Assembly: GCA_900554835.1 (NCBI GenBank)
Contig: USJD01000026.1
Location: forward strand, 1 to 26,256
DNA from: an uncultured Prevotella sp.
GTDB taxonomy: Bacteria; Bacteroidota; Bacteroidia; Bacteroidales; Bacteroidaceae
Reading direction: 5' to 3'
Length of the DNA stretch: 26,256 bases
Made by a program: the position numbers and the translations under genes. The notes under the pieces were generated by a model. That model saw nothing but the letters and a program-made list of their open reading frames with translations, was not told where the DNA came from and did no database searches. Below are positions 1-7,226 of this stretch, one piece after another. Each line of letters opens with the position of its first letter. Within the stretch, counting starts at the first letter, position 1.

Positions 1-28
1 AAGGAGTTATCGCTCCCTACGGTCGCTG

Positions 29-92
29 AGGAGTTAAGACAATAGTCTTTTTGGCATAGTTCTTAAGCTGCAAGACATACGTCTTAACTCCT
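29..92. repeat. Inverted repeat with 12-bp arms, downstream of xseA
   Basis: The arm AGGAGTTAAGAC at 29-40 is the exact reverse complement of GTCTTAACTCCT at 81-92. A smaller inner pair, GTCTT at 45-49 with AAGAC at 72-76, and a central CTTAAG suggest a long branched hairpin. The arm motif recurs as tandem copies just to the right (86-129), so the structure may have grown from the same short repeat. There is no T-tract after either arm, so a simple intrinsic terminator is not evident. Bases 1-155 hold no gene that I can see. Confidence 0.6.
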
Positions 93-129
93 TAACTTCC
101 TTAACTTCCTTAACTCCTTTAACTTCCTG
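86..129. repeat. Tandem 8-9 bp repeat (AACTTCCTT type), five copies
   Basis: Five tandem units are seen: AACTCCTT (86-93), AACTTCCTT (94-102), AACTTCCTT (103-111), AACTCCTTT (112-120) and AACTTCCTG (121-129). They run directly into the AACAGTT heptamer array at 130-157. Units share the AAC start and a T-rich end, so every junction makes a TTAA. The function is unknown. Confidence 0.8.
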
Positions 130-157
130 AACAGTTAACAGTCAACAGTTAACAGTT
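130..157. repeat. AACAGTT heptamer array, copy A
   Basis: Four tandem heptamers are present: AACAGTT, AACAGTC, AACAGTT, AACAGTT. The xseA stop codon (TTA on the plus strand, 156-158) falls in the last unit. The same unit appears at 4581-4605 and 8308-8332, and as variants at 8354-8390 and 24531-24551, always at gene edges. Confidence 0.85.
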
Positions 158-1460
158 AGTTTTTCGATACTTCCGACTTGACTGCTCCGTCAGCAAATCT
201 CGTTTCTATGATGTCTCCTTCCTTCAACTGCCCAGCCGAGCGCACGCTTTTCCCGTCTTTCAAGGTAATACTATAGCCACGCTTGAGCAGCAATTCCGGG
301 TCTTGCACCTTCATGCGCTGGGCGAGCATCTGTAGTCTATGACTTTCATTGAGCAGTTTTCTTTCAGCTATCGGCTGCACATTCTGCGAAAGGATTTCGA
401 GATGACGCTGCGCCCGCGACAGTTTTTCCTGTACATGAGAGGAAAGGCGAGCCATCAGTCGGTCGAGCCTTGCGCCCTGTTTGGTCTTCACTAATGAGAA
501 CTGCACAGGAATTCCGCTGCTCAGCCTTTCGAGCCTCATCCGCTCCACCTGCAGTCTGTGCTTCACATTCTGCACGATGGTTTCCTGAGCATCCATCACG
601 CGAACATACACTTCCGTGAGATGGTCGATAAGGAAAGCCGCTGCTGCCGTAGGGGTCTTCACACGGCGGAAGGAAATCATATCGAGCACACTTTCATCCC
701 GTTCATGTCCGATACCCGTGATGATAGGCAATGGGAAATTGGCCACATTCTCTGCCAAGGCTAAAGTATCGAAACCCGACAGATCGCTGGTTGCACCTCC
801 ACCTCGGATGATGACCACGCAGTCCCACTGTTCCCACTCAGCATTGATCTGATTGAGGGCAGCGATGACGCTCTGCTCTACTCCCTCGCCCTGCATCGTG
901 GCAGGAAAGAGGGATGTGACGAACTGTAATCCATAGCCATTGTCAGCCAACTGGTTGCAGAAGTCTCCATATCCGGCTGCCGAAGCACTGGAAATGACGG
1001 CGATGCGCTGGCAGAACATCGGGAGCCTCAGCTCTTTCTGCAGTTCAAAGACTCCTTCTTCCTTCAAGGTTTGGATAATCTCCTGCCGTTTTCTCGCCAT
1101 ATCGCCCAAGGTATAGTTAGGGTCAATATCATCCACAATCCACGAGAAGCCATAGTTTTCATGAAACTGTGCATGTACTTTGAGCAACACCTTCATTCCG
1201 GCATGAATTCTCTGTCCGGTCACCCGCTCGAAATGCGGCTTGATGAGCATCCATCTGTTTCGCCAGCAGGAAGCATGAGCCTTGGCTATAGGTGTATTGG
1301 AACGTTCATCCTTCTCAATGAGTTCCATATAGCAGTGTCCTCCGTAAGCCTCACGGGCCTCGGAAAGTTCAGCTTCTACCCAATAACTGTCGGGCAATGA
1401 CATCGAGATAATCTCACGGACTATCGAATTCAACTCAAAAAGAGATAAATGTTTCACCAT
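156..1460 (-). CDS. xseA: Exodeoxyribonuclease VII large subunit
   Basis: This is the catalytic subunit of exonuclease VII, a cytoplasmic enzyme that degrades single-stranded DNA to acid-soluble oligonucleotides during repair. The 434 residues match the usual family length. Residues about 1-105 form the N-terminal OB-fold region, and the catalytic domain follows from about 125. It holds the family signature RGGG at 219-222 and the GIGHERDESVLD block at 249-260, then KTPTAAAAFL and long helical segments. The small subunit gene xseB, often next to xseA, is not in the 155 bases downstream within this window. The secreted protease gene lies 62 bp upstream on the same strand, separated by a TCTTCAC heptamer array. 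The stop codon lies in the AACAGTT array. Confidence 0.95.
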   Translation of the reverse strand: MVKHLSLFELNSIVREIISMSLPDSYWVEAELSEAREAYGGHCYMELIEKDERSNTPIAKAHASCWRNRWMLIKPHFERVTGQRIHAGMKVLLKVHAQFHENYGFSWIVDDIDPNYTLGDMARKRQEIIQTLKEEGVFELQKELRLPMFCQRIAVISSASAAGYGDFCNQLADNGYGLQFVTSLFPATMQGEGVEQSVIAALNQINAEWEQWDCVVIIRGGGATSDLSGFDTLALAENVANFPLPIITGIGHERDESVLDMISFRRVKTPTAAAAFLIDHLTEVYVRVMDAQETIVQNVKHRLQVERMRLERLSSGIPVQFSLVKTKQGARLDRLMARLSSHVQEKLSRAQRHLEILSQNVQPIAERKLLNESHRLQMLAQRMKVQDPELLLKRGYSITLKDGKSVRSAGQLKEGDIIETRFADGAVKSEVSKN

Positions 1461-1480
1461 ACATTACTTCGCTATAGAAT

Positions 1481-1522
1481 TCTTCACTCTTCGTTCTTCA
1501 TTCTTCACTAAAATCTCTTCAC
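1481..1522. repeat. TCTTCAC heptamer array between xseA and the protease gene
   Basis: Four contiguous heptamers, TCTTCAC, TCTTCGT, TCTTCAT and TCTTCAC (1481-1508), are followed by a 7-base spacer (1509-1515) and another TCTTCAC (1516-1522). The last unit abuts the stop codon of the protease gene (1523-1525). The period is again 7, but the sequence differs from the AACAGTT arrays. It fills nearly the whole 62-bp gap. Confidence 0.8.
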
Positions 1523-3001
1523 TTACTTAATCGCCTTCCCGGTCTGATAAGCCTTCCAGAAATCAGGCACCCCATATCCATAGATATTATCAGGATGCTG
1601 CTGGTTGTTGCCAGCCATCTTCACAAGTTTGATAATCTGCTTGGCCGTCTTATACGGAAGCGCCTGCCAGAGACAAGCCGTCATTCCTGCTATCAGAGGC
1701 GAGGAAAACGAGGTGCCGTTATCATTGATGATGCCCCCCCTGCCCGTAATCACGGAGGTAGGACTTCCATACGCCATTACATCCGGTTTGATGCGTCCGT
1801 CGGCAGTAGGTCCCACGGCACTGAAAGCAGCATTCTTGCCCTGCTCGTTGATGCTGCCCACGGTAAGGATATGCTTGGCGTCGGCAGGGAAATTGATTTT
1901 CTTCCACACACCCATACCGTCATTGCCGGCAGAATTTACGCAGATGATTCCCTTATCAGCACACATCGAGGCCGTATGGGAAATCAGCGCTGTCTCACCA
2001 TCCTGTTCCCAGTATTTGTGATTTGTATTTGCATCATCAAAGTCGTGGTAACCCAAAGAGGAATTGATGATGTCAACTCCCAGACTGTCAGCATATTCGG
2101 CAGCAGAAGCCCAGTAGTCCTCCTCGGCAAGACTTTCCGTACGTTCATCCTCGCAGCGCACCAGCACGTATTGCGCCTCAGGAGCCACGCCCACATAGAG
2201 ATTGGGAGCATTGGCAGCCATCGTGGAGAGCACCATCGTGCCATGTTCCATCTCCTCGAAGATATTATTGGACTTAGGAACTACGAAATCCTTCAATCCA
2301 GCCAGTTTCATCCCGTGCAGGGCAGGAATCCTGTCCACATTCATAAAACCGCCATCGAAAACGGCTATCATCATTCCGTTGCCATAGAATCCCCGCTCAT
2401 GGATACGCTGACCGCCTAACGACTTCAGTTGCTCGGCAGCAGCCCCATAATGGGTAGGCACAGACTCCCAGCTATTGAGTTCCTTGCGGAAACTGGAACG
2501 CTTGCGCTCGGTGATGGAATCGGGCGAGGAAAACACCTTCAACTTCTTGGTGATAAAAGAAAGGGAATTGAGCTTGTTGAGTTCTTTCTCCTTGTGAATC
2601 TTCACCAGCAAGGTATTGTTCCATTTGCTCTGTCCCACGATTTCAATCCCCGTCCTGTTCACAGAATCGAGGTAAGCAGGAGCGATAGGCAGATCCGTGA
2701 CATCTACATGAAGTCCCTGACGCTTGCGGCGCTCTATCGAACGGGCAGAAAGAAACTGCTCCGGACGGCTCACCGAAAAGGGCGTATGCTGCAGGTCCTT
2801 ATCACGAAGATACAGACGATACATCATACATCTGCCGCCAGGGAAGGAAACCATATCCGTCTCTGTGATACGGGGCAGGCGCATTTCTTGGTCAGAATGA
2901 GTCTGTCGCATCAGTTGCTCAAAATTAGAAACCCTATCTTCGTGAGCCAGCAAAGAAAGAGCCATTATCAGGAATGCATAAAGCATCAAATACTTTTTCA
3001 T
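1523..3001 (-). CDS. Secreted S8 (subtilisin-like) serine protease
   Basis: This is a predicted exported endopeptidase of the S8 family, 492 residues. Residues 1-19 are a signal peptide (MKKYLMLYAF then a hydrophobic run). The catalytic triad can be read as Asp216 in VFDGGF, His253 in MEHGT and Ser431 in NGTSFSSP; Asn360 in SAGND is the expected oxyanion residue. Residues about 25-190 form a basic N-terminal region that could be a propeptide. I see no clear C-terminal sorting domain: the protein ends soon after the catalytic core. It is the promoter-proximal gene of a likely unit with xseA; 3066-3097 holds a good promoter. The substrate is unknown. Confidence 0.9.
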   Translation of the reverse strand: MKKYLMLYAFLIMALSLLAHEDRVSNFEQLMRQTHSDQEMRLPRITETDMVSFPGGRCMMYRLYLRDKDLQHTPFSVSRPEQFLSARSIERRKRQGLHVDVTDLPIAPAYLDSVNRTGIEIVGQSKWNNTLLVKIHKEKELNKLNSLSFITKKLKVFSSPDSITERKRSSFRKELNSWESVPTHYGAAAEQLKSLGGQRIHERGFYGNGMMIAVFDGGFMNVDRIPALHGMKLAGLKDFVVPKSNNIFEEMEHGTMVLSTMAANAPNLYVGVAPEAQYVLVRCEDERTESLAEEDYWASAAEYADSLGVDIINSSLGYHDFDDANTNHKYWEQDGETALISHTASMCADKGIICVNSAGNDGMGVWKKINFPADAKHILTVGSINEQGKNAAFSAVGPTADGRIKPDVMAYGSPTSVITGRGGIINDNGTSFSSPLIAGMTACLWQALPYKTAKQIIKLVKMAGNNQQHPDNIYGYGVPDFWKAYQTGKAIK

Positions 3002-3023
3002 CTTTATCAGGTTTTCTTATTGT

Positions 3024-3060
3024 TCTATTGTTGTTTATGTTGTTTCTATTGTTGTTTACG
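3024..3060. repeat. Two 16-bp direct repeats in the protease leader
   Basis: TCTATTGTTGTTTATG at 3024-3039 and TCTATTGTTGTTTACG at 3045-3060 differ at one base and are 21 bp apart. On the transcribed (minus) strand they make an A/C-rich, probably unstructured leader for the protease gene. Confidence 0.7.
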
Positions 3061-3065
3061 AATTG

Positions 3066-3097
3066 CAAAAGTAATGTTTTCAAATGAGAATGCCAAA
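3066..3097 (-). promoter_or_regulatory. Bacteroidetes-type promoter for the S8 protease gene
   Basis: Read on the minus strand, TTTG (3094-3097) is followed after 20 bases by TACTTTTG (3066-3073). This is an exact fit to the TTTG / TAnnTTTG consensus. Initiation would fall near 3060, giving a leader of about 60 bases. Confidence 0.75.
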
Positions 3098-3168
3098 AGA
3101 AAAGTAAAGTTTTTGAAAGATTGGTAAGTTTTTCCCTATATATATAATAAGGTATGGAATATTTTTTG

Positions 3169-3176
3169 TACTTTTG
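3169..3176 (+). promoter_or_regulatory. -7 box of a promoter for the MATE gene
   Basis: TACTTTTG lies 23 bp before the MATE start codon and matches TAnnTTTG. No TTTG is found at the usual distance upstream, where the sequence is a run of TA steps. The predicted leader is very short. Confidence 0.55.
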
Positions 3177-3199
3177 CAGTCAAAGTATATAAAACATCA

Positions 3200-4600
3200 A
3201 TGGAAAATAAACAAGCAACATTAGAATTGGGCACCAAACCGGTGGGCAAATTATTGGTACAATATGCCTTGCCTGCCATGATTGCCATGACCGCATCTTC
3301 GCTTTACAACATCGTGGACCGTGTATTCATCGGACAGGGTGTGGGAGCGATGGCGATTTCCGGTCTGGCCATCACCTTCCCGTTCATGAACCTCACAGCC
3401 GCTTTCGGAGCCGGCGTGGGCGTAGGAGCTTCTACAGCCATCAGCGTGAAGTTGGGACAAAAGGATTATGCTACAGCCCAAAACATTCTGGGTAACACAA
3501 TTTCTCTGAATCTCATCATCGGTATCGGACTGAGCATCATCTGTCTGCTCTTCCTCGACCCTATCCTGAGATTCTTCGGAGCCAGCGACCAGACACTCGT
3601 CTATGCACGTGACTATATGGTCATCATCCTGTTGGGTAATGTGGTGAGCCACATGTATTTCGGCATGAACTCCCTGCTCCGAGTGGCGAGCAAACCCAAG
3701 CAGGCAATGTACGCCACCATTTTCACGGTGGTGATGAACGTGATATTGGATGCGCTCTTCATCCTCGTCTTCAAATGGGGAATACAGGGAGCCGCCATCG
3801 CCACCATCCTTTCGCAGCTGATGGCACTGTGCTGGCAGTTCAAGCTCTTCAGCAACAAAAACGAGCTGCTCCACCTCAAGAAAGGTATTTACAGACTGAG
3901 AAAGAAACTGGTAGAGAACATTCTCGCCATCGGCATTTCGCCTTTCCTGATGAATGTCTGCGCCTGCGTCGTCGTCATCTTCATCAACAACCAGCTGGTA
4001 CGTTTCGGAGGCGATCTCTCTGTGGGTGCTTACGGCATTGCCAATGGTATTGCCATGGTATTCATCATGTTCGTGTTCGGTGTCAACCAGGGAATGCAGC
4101 CTATCGCCGGCTACAACTACGGAGCTCAGAAAATAGACCGACTGATGAGGGTTTTAAACCTCAGTATCATTGCGGCTACGGGCATTATGGTGACCGGTTG
4201 GCTGATAGCCATGTTCCTGCCATACTACTGCGCCAGAATGTTTACTACCGACAAGGCGCTGATAGAATTAGGCATCAAGGCCATCCGCATCGTGATGTGC
4301 TGCTTCCCAGTCATCGGTTTCCAGATGGTCATCACCAACTTCTTCCAGTGCATCGGCAAGGTAAAGATCAGCATCTTCCTCTCTCTGTCAAGACAGTTGC
4401 TCATTCTCCTGCCACTCTTGGGATTGCTGCCATTGTTCTGGGATATAGAAGGCGTCTGGTACAGTATGCCAATCTCTGATTTCTCAGCCGCCGTGATTGC
4501 CGCCACCGTCATGTCATGGTATATGAAGAAACTGAAAAGAATGCATAGAGAAAATCTTCTGCAGCAGGAAATGACAGAAAAGTCAACAGTCAACAGTTAA
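3200..4600 (+). CDS. MATE family multidrug/Na+ antiporter-type exporter
   Basis: This inner-membrane exporter of the MATE family (466 residues, usual length) has about 12 hydrophobic segments in two homologous halves. The N-terminal half opens with a KLLVQYALPAM segment and LYNIVDRVFIGQGVG, typical of MepA/DinF-like MATE proteins. The second half carries GVNQGMQPIAGYNYGAQK, the conserved QGxQPxxGYNYGA-type motif. The family exports cationic drugs or metabolites using Na+ or H+; the substrate here cannot be read from sequence. The last residues (STVNS) and the stop codon are encoded by the AACAGTC/AACAGTT array at 4581-4605, so the C-terminus seems to have been set by the repeat. A cytidylate-kinase-like gene follows after 78 bp. 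Confidence 0.92.
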   Translation: MENKQATLELGTKPVGKLLVQYALPAMIAMTASSLYNIVDRVFIGQGVGAMAISGLAITFPFMNLTAAFGAGVGVGASTAISVKLGQKDYATAQNILGNTISLNLIIGIGLSIICLLFLDPILRFFGASDQTLVYARDYMVIILLGNVVSHMYFGMNSLLRVASKPKQAMYATIFTVVMNVILDALFILVFKWGIQGAAIATILSQLMALCWQFKLFSNKNELLHLKKGIYRLRKKLVENILAIGISPFLMNVCACVVVIFINNQLVRFGGDLSVGAYGIANGIAMVFIMFVFGVNQGMQPIAGYNYGAQKIDRLMRVLNLSIIAATGIMVTGWLIAMFLPYYCARMFTTDKALIELGIKAIRIVMCCFPVIGFQMVITNFFQCIGKVKISIFLSLSRQLLILLPLLGLLPLFWDIEGVWYSMPISDFSAAVIAATVMSWYMKKLKRMHRENLLQQEMTEKSTVNS

Positions 4601-4605
4601 CAGTT
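4581..4605. repeat. AACAGTT heptamer array, copy B
   Basis: The units are AGTC, AACAGTC (4585-4591), AACAGTT (4592-4598) and AACAGTT (4599-4605). The array overlaps the last codons of the MATE gene and supplies its TAA stop at 4598-4600. Confidence 0.85.
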
Positions 4606-4678
4606 AGAAAATGCGTACTTTCCCTTGATGGGAGGACAAAGCATCATCATACATTCATCAACTATAAAATAGAGAATT

Positions 4679-5296
4679 ATGACTAAAATCATCATAAACG
4701 TAGGTCGCCAGATAGGAAGCGGGGGCCATATCATCGCAGAGAAGTTGGCAGAAGCCTTCGGTTGCAAGTGCTACGACCGTGAGCTTCTCAATTTAGCTGC
4801 CAAGGAGAGTGGATTCTCAGAGAAATTCTTCGAGCAGAACGATGAGCAGAAGGGATTTTTCAAAGCACTCTTCCATACCCATCTCCCTTTCCTGAGCGAC
4901 AGCAACTTCTATCACAATGATTTCTCGCAGGAAGGTCTGTATAAATTTCAGAGCGACGCCATCAGAAAGGCTGCCGATGAGGGCAACTGCGTATTTGTAG
5001 GAAGAACAGCCGACTATGTGCTGCGCGACTATAAGAACGTGATCAACATTTTCATCACCGCCAATATCGACGACCGCATCAAGGCCGTTTGCAAGCGCAA
5101 GAACATCGACCGTGCCGCAGCCCGCAAATTCATCACCAACCATGAGGAAGAACGTGCTTCCTACTATGGCTACTATACCGGCAAGAAATGGGGCCACAGC
5201 GAAAGTTACGACCTCTGCATCAACAGCAGTCTGCTGGGACTGGAAAAGACGGAGAAATTCATCGAAGAGTTTATCAGAAAAAAGTTCAACTTATAA
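4679..5296 (+). CDS. Cytidylate kinase-like family protein
   Basis: This P-loop protein of 205 residues belongs to the cytidylate-kinase-like family (Pfam Cytidylate_kin2), which is distinct from the canonical Cmk. The nucleotide-binding loop is GRQIGSGG at about residues 9-16. It is followed by CYDRELL, then VFVGRTADYVLRD, which resembles the second strand and GRD motif of these kinases, and DRIKAVCKRKNID, a lid-like arginine-rich segment. The family is common in Firmicutes and Bacteroidetes, often without a proven substrate, so CMP kinase activity is only a guess. It lies between an exporter and purT, probably in the same transcript. The gap to purT is 96 bp of degenerate repeats. Confidence 0.85.
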   Translation: MTKIIINVGRQIGSGGHIIAEKLAEAFGCKCYDRELLNLAAKESGFSEKFFEQNDEQKGFFKALFHTHLPFLSDSNFYHNDFSQEGLYKFQSDAIRKAADEGNCVFVGRTADYVLRDYKNVINIFITANIDDRIKAVCKRKNIDRAAARKFITNHEEERASYYGYYTGKKWGHSESYDLCINSSLLGLEKTEKFIEEFIRKKFNL

Positions 5297-5303
5297 AAAT
5301 TCA

Positions 5304-5390
5304 GACTCAGAAGAAATTCAACAGAATAAGAATCTGACTCAGAAGAAAACTCATAAGAAATTCAATTCATAAGAAATTTAACTCACAATA
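5304..5390 (+). repeat. Degenerate 16-bp repeats in the purT leader
   Basis: Repeated TCAnAAGAAATT-like units start at 5307, 5323, 5339, 5351, 5367 and 5383, so the spacing is 16, 16, 12, 16 and 16. The clearest pairs are GACTCAGAAGAAA at 5304 and 5336, and TCATAAGAAATT at 5351 and 5367. They fill the gap between the kinase-like gene and purT. I see no strong hairpin. Confidence 0.7.
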
Positions 5391-5392
5391 TA

Positions 5393-6574
5393 ATGAAGAA
5401 GATTATGCTTTTGGGCTCAGGCGAACTGGGCAAAGAATTTACCATCGCCGCAAAGCGTGCTGGACAGTATGTCATCGCTTGCGACAAGTATGACAATGCT
5501 CCTGCCATGCAGGTTGCCGACGAGCGAGAAGTGTTCTCAATGCTCGATGGCGACGCATTGACCGCAGTGATTGAGAAACATCACCCAGACATCATCGTGC
5601 CTGAGATTGAAGCTATCCGTACAGAGCGTCTCTTCGACTTCGAGAAAGAGGGCATTCAGATTGTACCTTCTGCCCGTGCCGTGAACTACACCATGAACCG
5701 CCGCGCCATCCGCGACCTCGCAGCCAAGGAACTGGGTCTGCGCACAGCCAAGTATTTCTATGCCAAGACCTTCGAGGAGTTCAAGAACGCTGCCGACGAA
5801 ATCGGTTTCCCATGTGTAGTGAAGCCACTGATGAGTTCCAGCGGTCATGGACAGAGCTATGTACACAATGACGACGAACTCGTGGAGGCTTACAAGGAAG
5901 CTATGGAGGAAGGTCGTGGCGACGTGAAGGAAGTCATCATCGAGGAATTCATTGATTTCGACTCTGAGTTCACACTCCTTACTGTAACCCAGAAGGATGG
6001 TCCTACCCTCTTCTGCCCTCCTATCGGACACATTCAGAAAGGTGGAGACTACCGCGAGAGTTGGCAACCATTCCAGTTGCCAGAGGAAGCATTGAAGAAA
6101 GCCCAGCATATTGCAGCAGAAGTGACCAAGGCTTTGACCGGTGCTGGTCTCTGGGGCGTCGAATTCTTCCTGAGCAAGCAGGGCGAAGTGATTTTCTCTG
6201 AGTTGAGTCCACGTCCACACGATACAGGTATGGTAACACTCGGTCACACCACCAACCTGAGCGAGTTTGAACTCCATTTCCGTGCTGTGATGGGCTTGCC
6301 AATAGCAGGCATTCACCTGGAGCACGCCGGATGCTCTGCCGTTATTCTCTCACCAGAAGAAAGCACAGAGCCGCTCAACTACAATTTCATGGATGCGCTG
6401 AAGGAAGACCATACCCGTATCCGCATCTTCGGAAAACCAGTAGCTCACGTAGGTCGCCGCATGGGCGTCGTTCTCTGCTACGGAGAAAAGGATGCTGACC
6501 TCAATCAGCTTCGCGACAAGGCAAAGCGCCTGGCAAAAACCGTTTTAGGCACCGATCCTTATATGAAGAAATAA
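5393..6574 (+). CDS. purT: Formate-dependent phosphoribosylglycinamide formyltransferase
   Basis: PurT converts glycinamide ribonucleotide, formate and ATP to formyl-GAR in purine synthesis, bypassing the folate-dependent PurN step. The 393 residues match E. coli PurT closely in length. The N-terminal pre-ATP-grasp fold starts with MLLGSGELGKE (residues 4-14). The ATP-grasp domain carries VVKPLMSSSGHGQS, IIEEFIDFDSEFT, the LWGVEFF strand and ELSPRPHDTGM, the metal and ATP-binding block. The C-terminal domain follows to residue 393. The enzyme is cytosolic and formate-dependent, which fits an anaerobe with formate available. The gene follows the kinase-like gene and ends before a strong hairpin at 6646. 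Confidence 0.95.
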   Translation: MKKIMLLGSGELGKEFTIAAKRAGQYVIACDKYDNAPAMQVADEREVFSMLDGDALTAVIEKHHPDIIVPEIEAIRTERLFDFEKEGIQIVPSARAVNYTMNRRAIRDLAAKELGLRTAKYFYAKTFEEFKNAADEIGFPCVVKPLMSSSGHGQSYVHNDDELVEAYKEAMEEGRGDVKEVIIEEFIDFDSEFTLLTVTQKDGPTLFCPPIGHIQKGGDYRESWQPFQLPEEALKKAQHIAAEVTKALTGAGLWGVEFFLSKQGEVIFSELSPRPHDTGMVTLGHTTNLSEFELHFRAVMGLPIAGIHLEHAGCSAVILSPEESTEPLNYNFMDALKEDHTRIRIFGKPVAHVGRRMGVVLCYGEKDADLNQLRDKAKRLAKTVLGTDPYMKK

Positions 6575-6645
6575 TTCTTAAAAAAATAAGAAACATCTAA
6601 CCCTACAAACATTAGATGGTATATAATTCATTTTTATTCATTTGG

Positions 6646-6702
6646 TTGTTCCCTATCATTTTCATGGTAGGGAACAATCTTATTGTTCCAACGGCAAACA
6701 AT
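6646..6702 (+). promoter_or_regulatory. Chained hairpins between purT and the ketoisomerase gene (terminator or attenuator-like)
   Basis: Segment 1, TTGTTCCCTA (6646-6655), pairs perfectly with segment 2, TAGGGAACAA (6668-6677). With CAT (6657-6659) and ATG (6664-6666) plus one G-U, the stem reaches 14 bp around a 4-base loop. Segment 2 can instead pair with segment 3: GGAACAAT (6671-6678) with ATTGTTCC (6682-6689), a perfect 8-bp stem. Segment 3 can pair with segment 4: ATTGTT (6682-6687) with AACAAT (6697-6702). The pairings 1:2, 2:3 and 3:4 are mutually exclusive. A weak T-rich stretch follows the first stem. It may simply terminate purT transcription. Confidence 0.65.
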
Positions 6703-6750
6703 AAACTCGCCGATTATGCGTTCTTTCTATAAATGCGAGTATATTAAGTC

Positions 6751-7167
6751 ATGAAAGAATTAGGAAGAATCATACAATTAAATAAAAAGGAGGAAGAAGG
6801 CTACAGTTCCTGCACCGACAAGGATGCCGGTCTGCCGTTCGTGCCCAAACGCCTCTACTGGATATATGACGTGCCGGGAGGAGAAAGCCGCGGAGGTCAT
6901 GCTCACAAAAAGCTGAAGCAGATTATCATAGCCGCCAGCGGTTCCTTTACCGTTCATCTGGACAATGGACATGAGAAAAAGGACTACTTTCTGAACCGTC
7001 CTGACCAGGGTCTTCTGCTCGATACGGAAATATGGCGAACCATTGATGATTTCTCATCAGGCGCTGTCTGTCTGGTCTTGGCCTCCAGACTGTATGAGCC
7101 GGAAGACTATCTCTATGAATATGAAGATTTCATCGATTACATCCAAGAAAGAGAAGCCGGGAAATAA
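6751..7167 (+). CDS. FdtA/QdtA-family sugar 3,4-ketoisomerase-like cupin
   Basis: This small cupin of 138 residues has the layout of the dTDP-4-dehydro-6-deoxyglucose 3,4-ketoisomerases FdtA and QdtA. The protein contains RLYWIYDVPGGESRGGHAHK, where His50 and His52 fit the conserved RGxHAH active-site motif. This is followed by a Q-x-ii-xxSGSFTVHLDNG strand pair and the C-terminal LASRLYEPEDYLYEYEDF block. The known enzymes move the keto group of a nucleotide-activated deoxysugar so that an aminotransferase can make a 3-amino sugar for surface glycans. Substrate specificity cannot be read. The FemAB/GNAT-like gene follows after 59 bp, which suggests joint work in surface-sugar modification. 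No sugar aminotransferase or nucleotidyltransferase gene is in the window. Confidence 0.85.
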   Translation: MKELGRIIQLNKKEEEGYSSCTDKDAGLPFVPKRLYWIYDVPGGESRGGHAHKKLKQIIIAASGSFTVHLDNGHEKKDYFLNRPDQGLLLDTEIWRTIDDFSSGAVCLVLASRLYEPEDYLYEYEDFIDYIQEREAGK

Positions 7168-7182
7168 AAAACTTCAGCCAAA

Positions 7183-7203
7183 ATGATAGGAATCAAAAGA
7201 TAA
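7183..7203 (+). other. Upstream mini-ORF 1 (six codons)
   Basis: ATG at 7183 encodes MIGIKR and then TAA at 7201-7203. It is the first copy of the duplicated initiation region of the FemAB-like gene. The next ATG is two bases after this stop, a geometry that would allow terminating ribosomes to restart. Translation is not shown by sequence alone. Confidence 0.5.
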
Positions 7204-7204
7204 A

Positions 7205-7225
7205 ATGATAGAAATCAGAAGATAA
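7205..7225 (+). other. Upstream mini-ORF 2 (six codons)
   Basis: ATG at 7205 encodes MIEIRR and then TAA at 7223-7225, immediately before the ATG of the full gene at 7227. It differs from the authentic N-terminus (MIEIKRY) by one residue. It is either an inert duplication scar or a translational relay. Confidence 0.5.
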
Positions 7226-7226
7226 A

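Noticed and set aside
1595..2419. Long plus-strand open frame of 274 residues
   Set aside because: It is antisense to the S8 protease gene, which has signal peptide and catalytic triad; the plus frame has no recognisable domain.
3775..4479. 234-residue open frame in the MATE gene
   Set aside because: It is a +2 frame shadow of the MATE gene with an atypical Arg/His/Gln-rich composition.
5304..5390. CRISPR-like array in the purT leader
   Set aside because: Units are only 16 bp, degenerate and without spacers; no cas gene is near.
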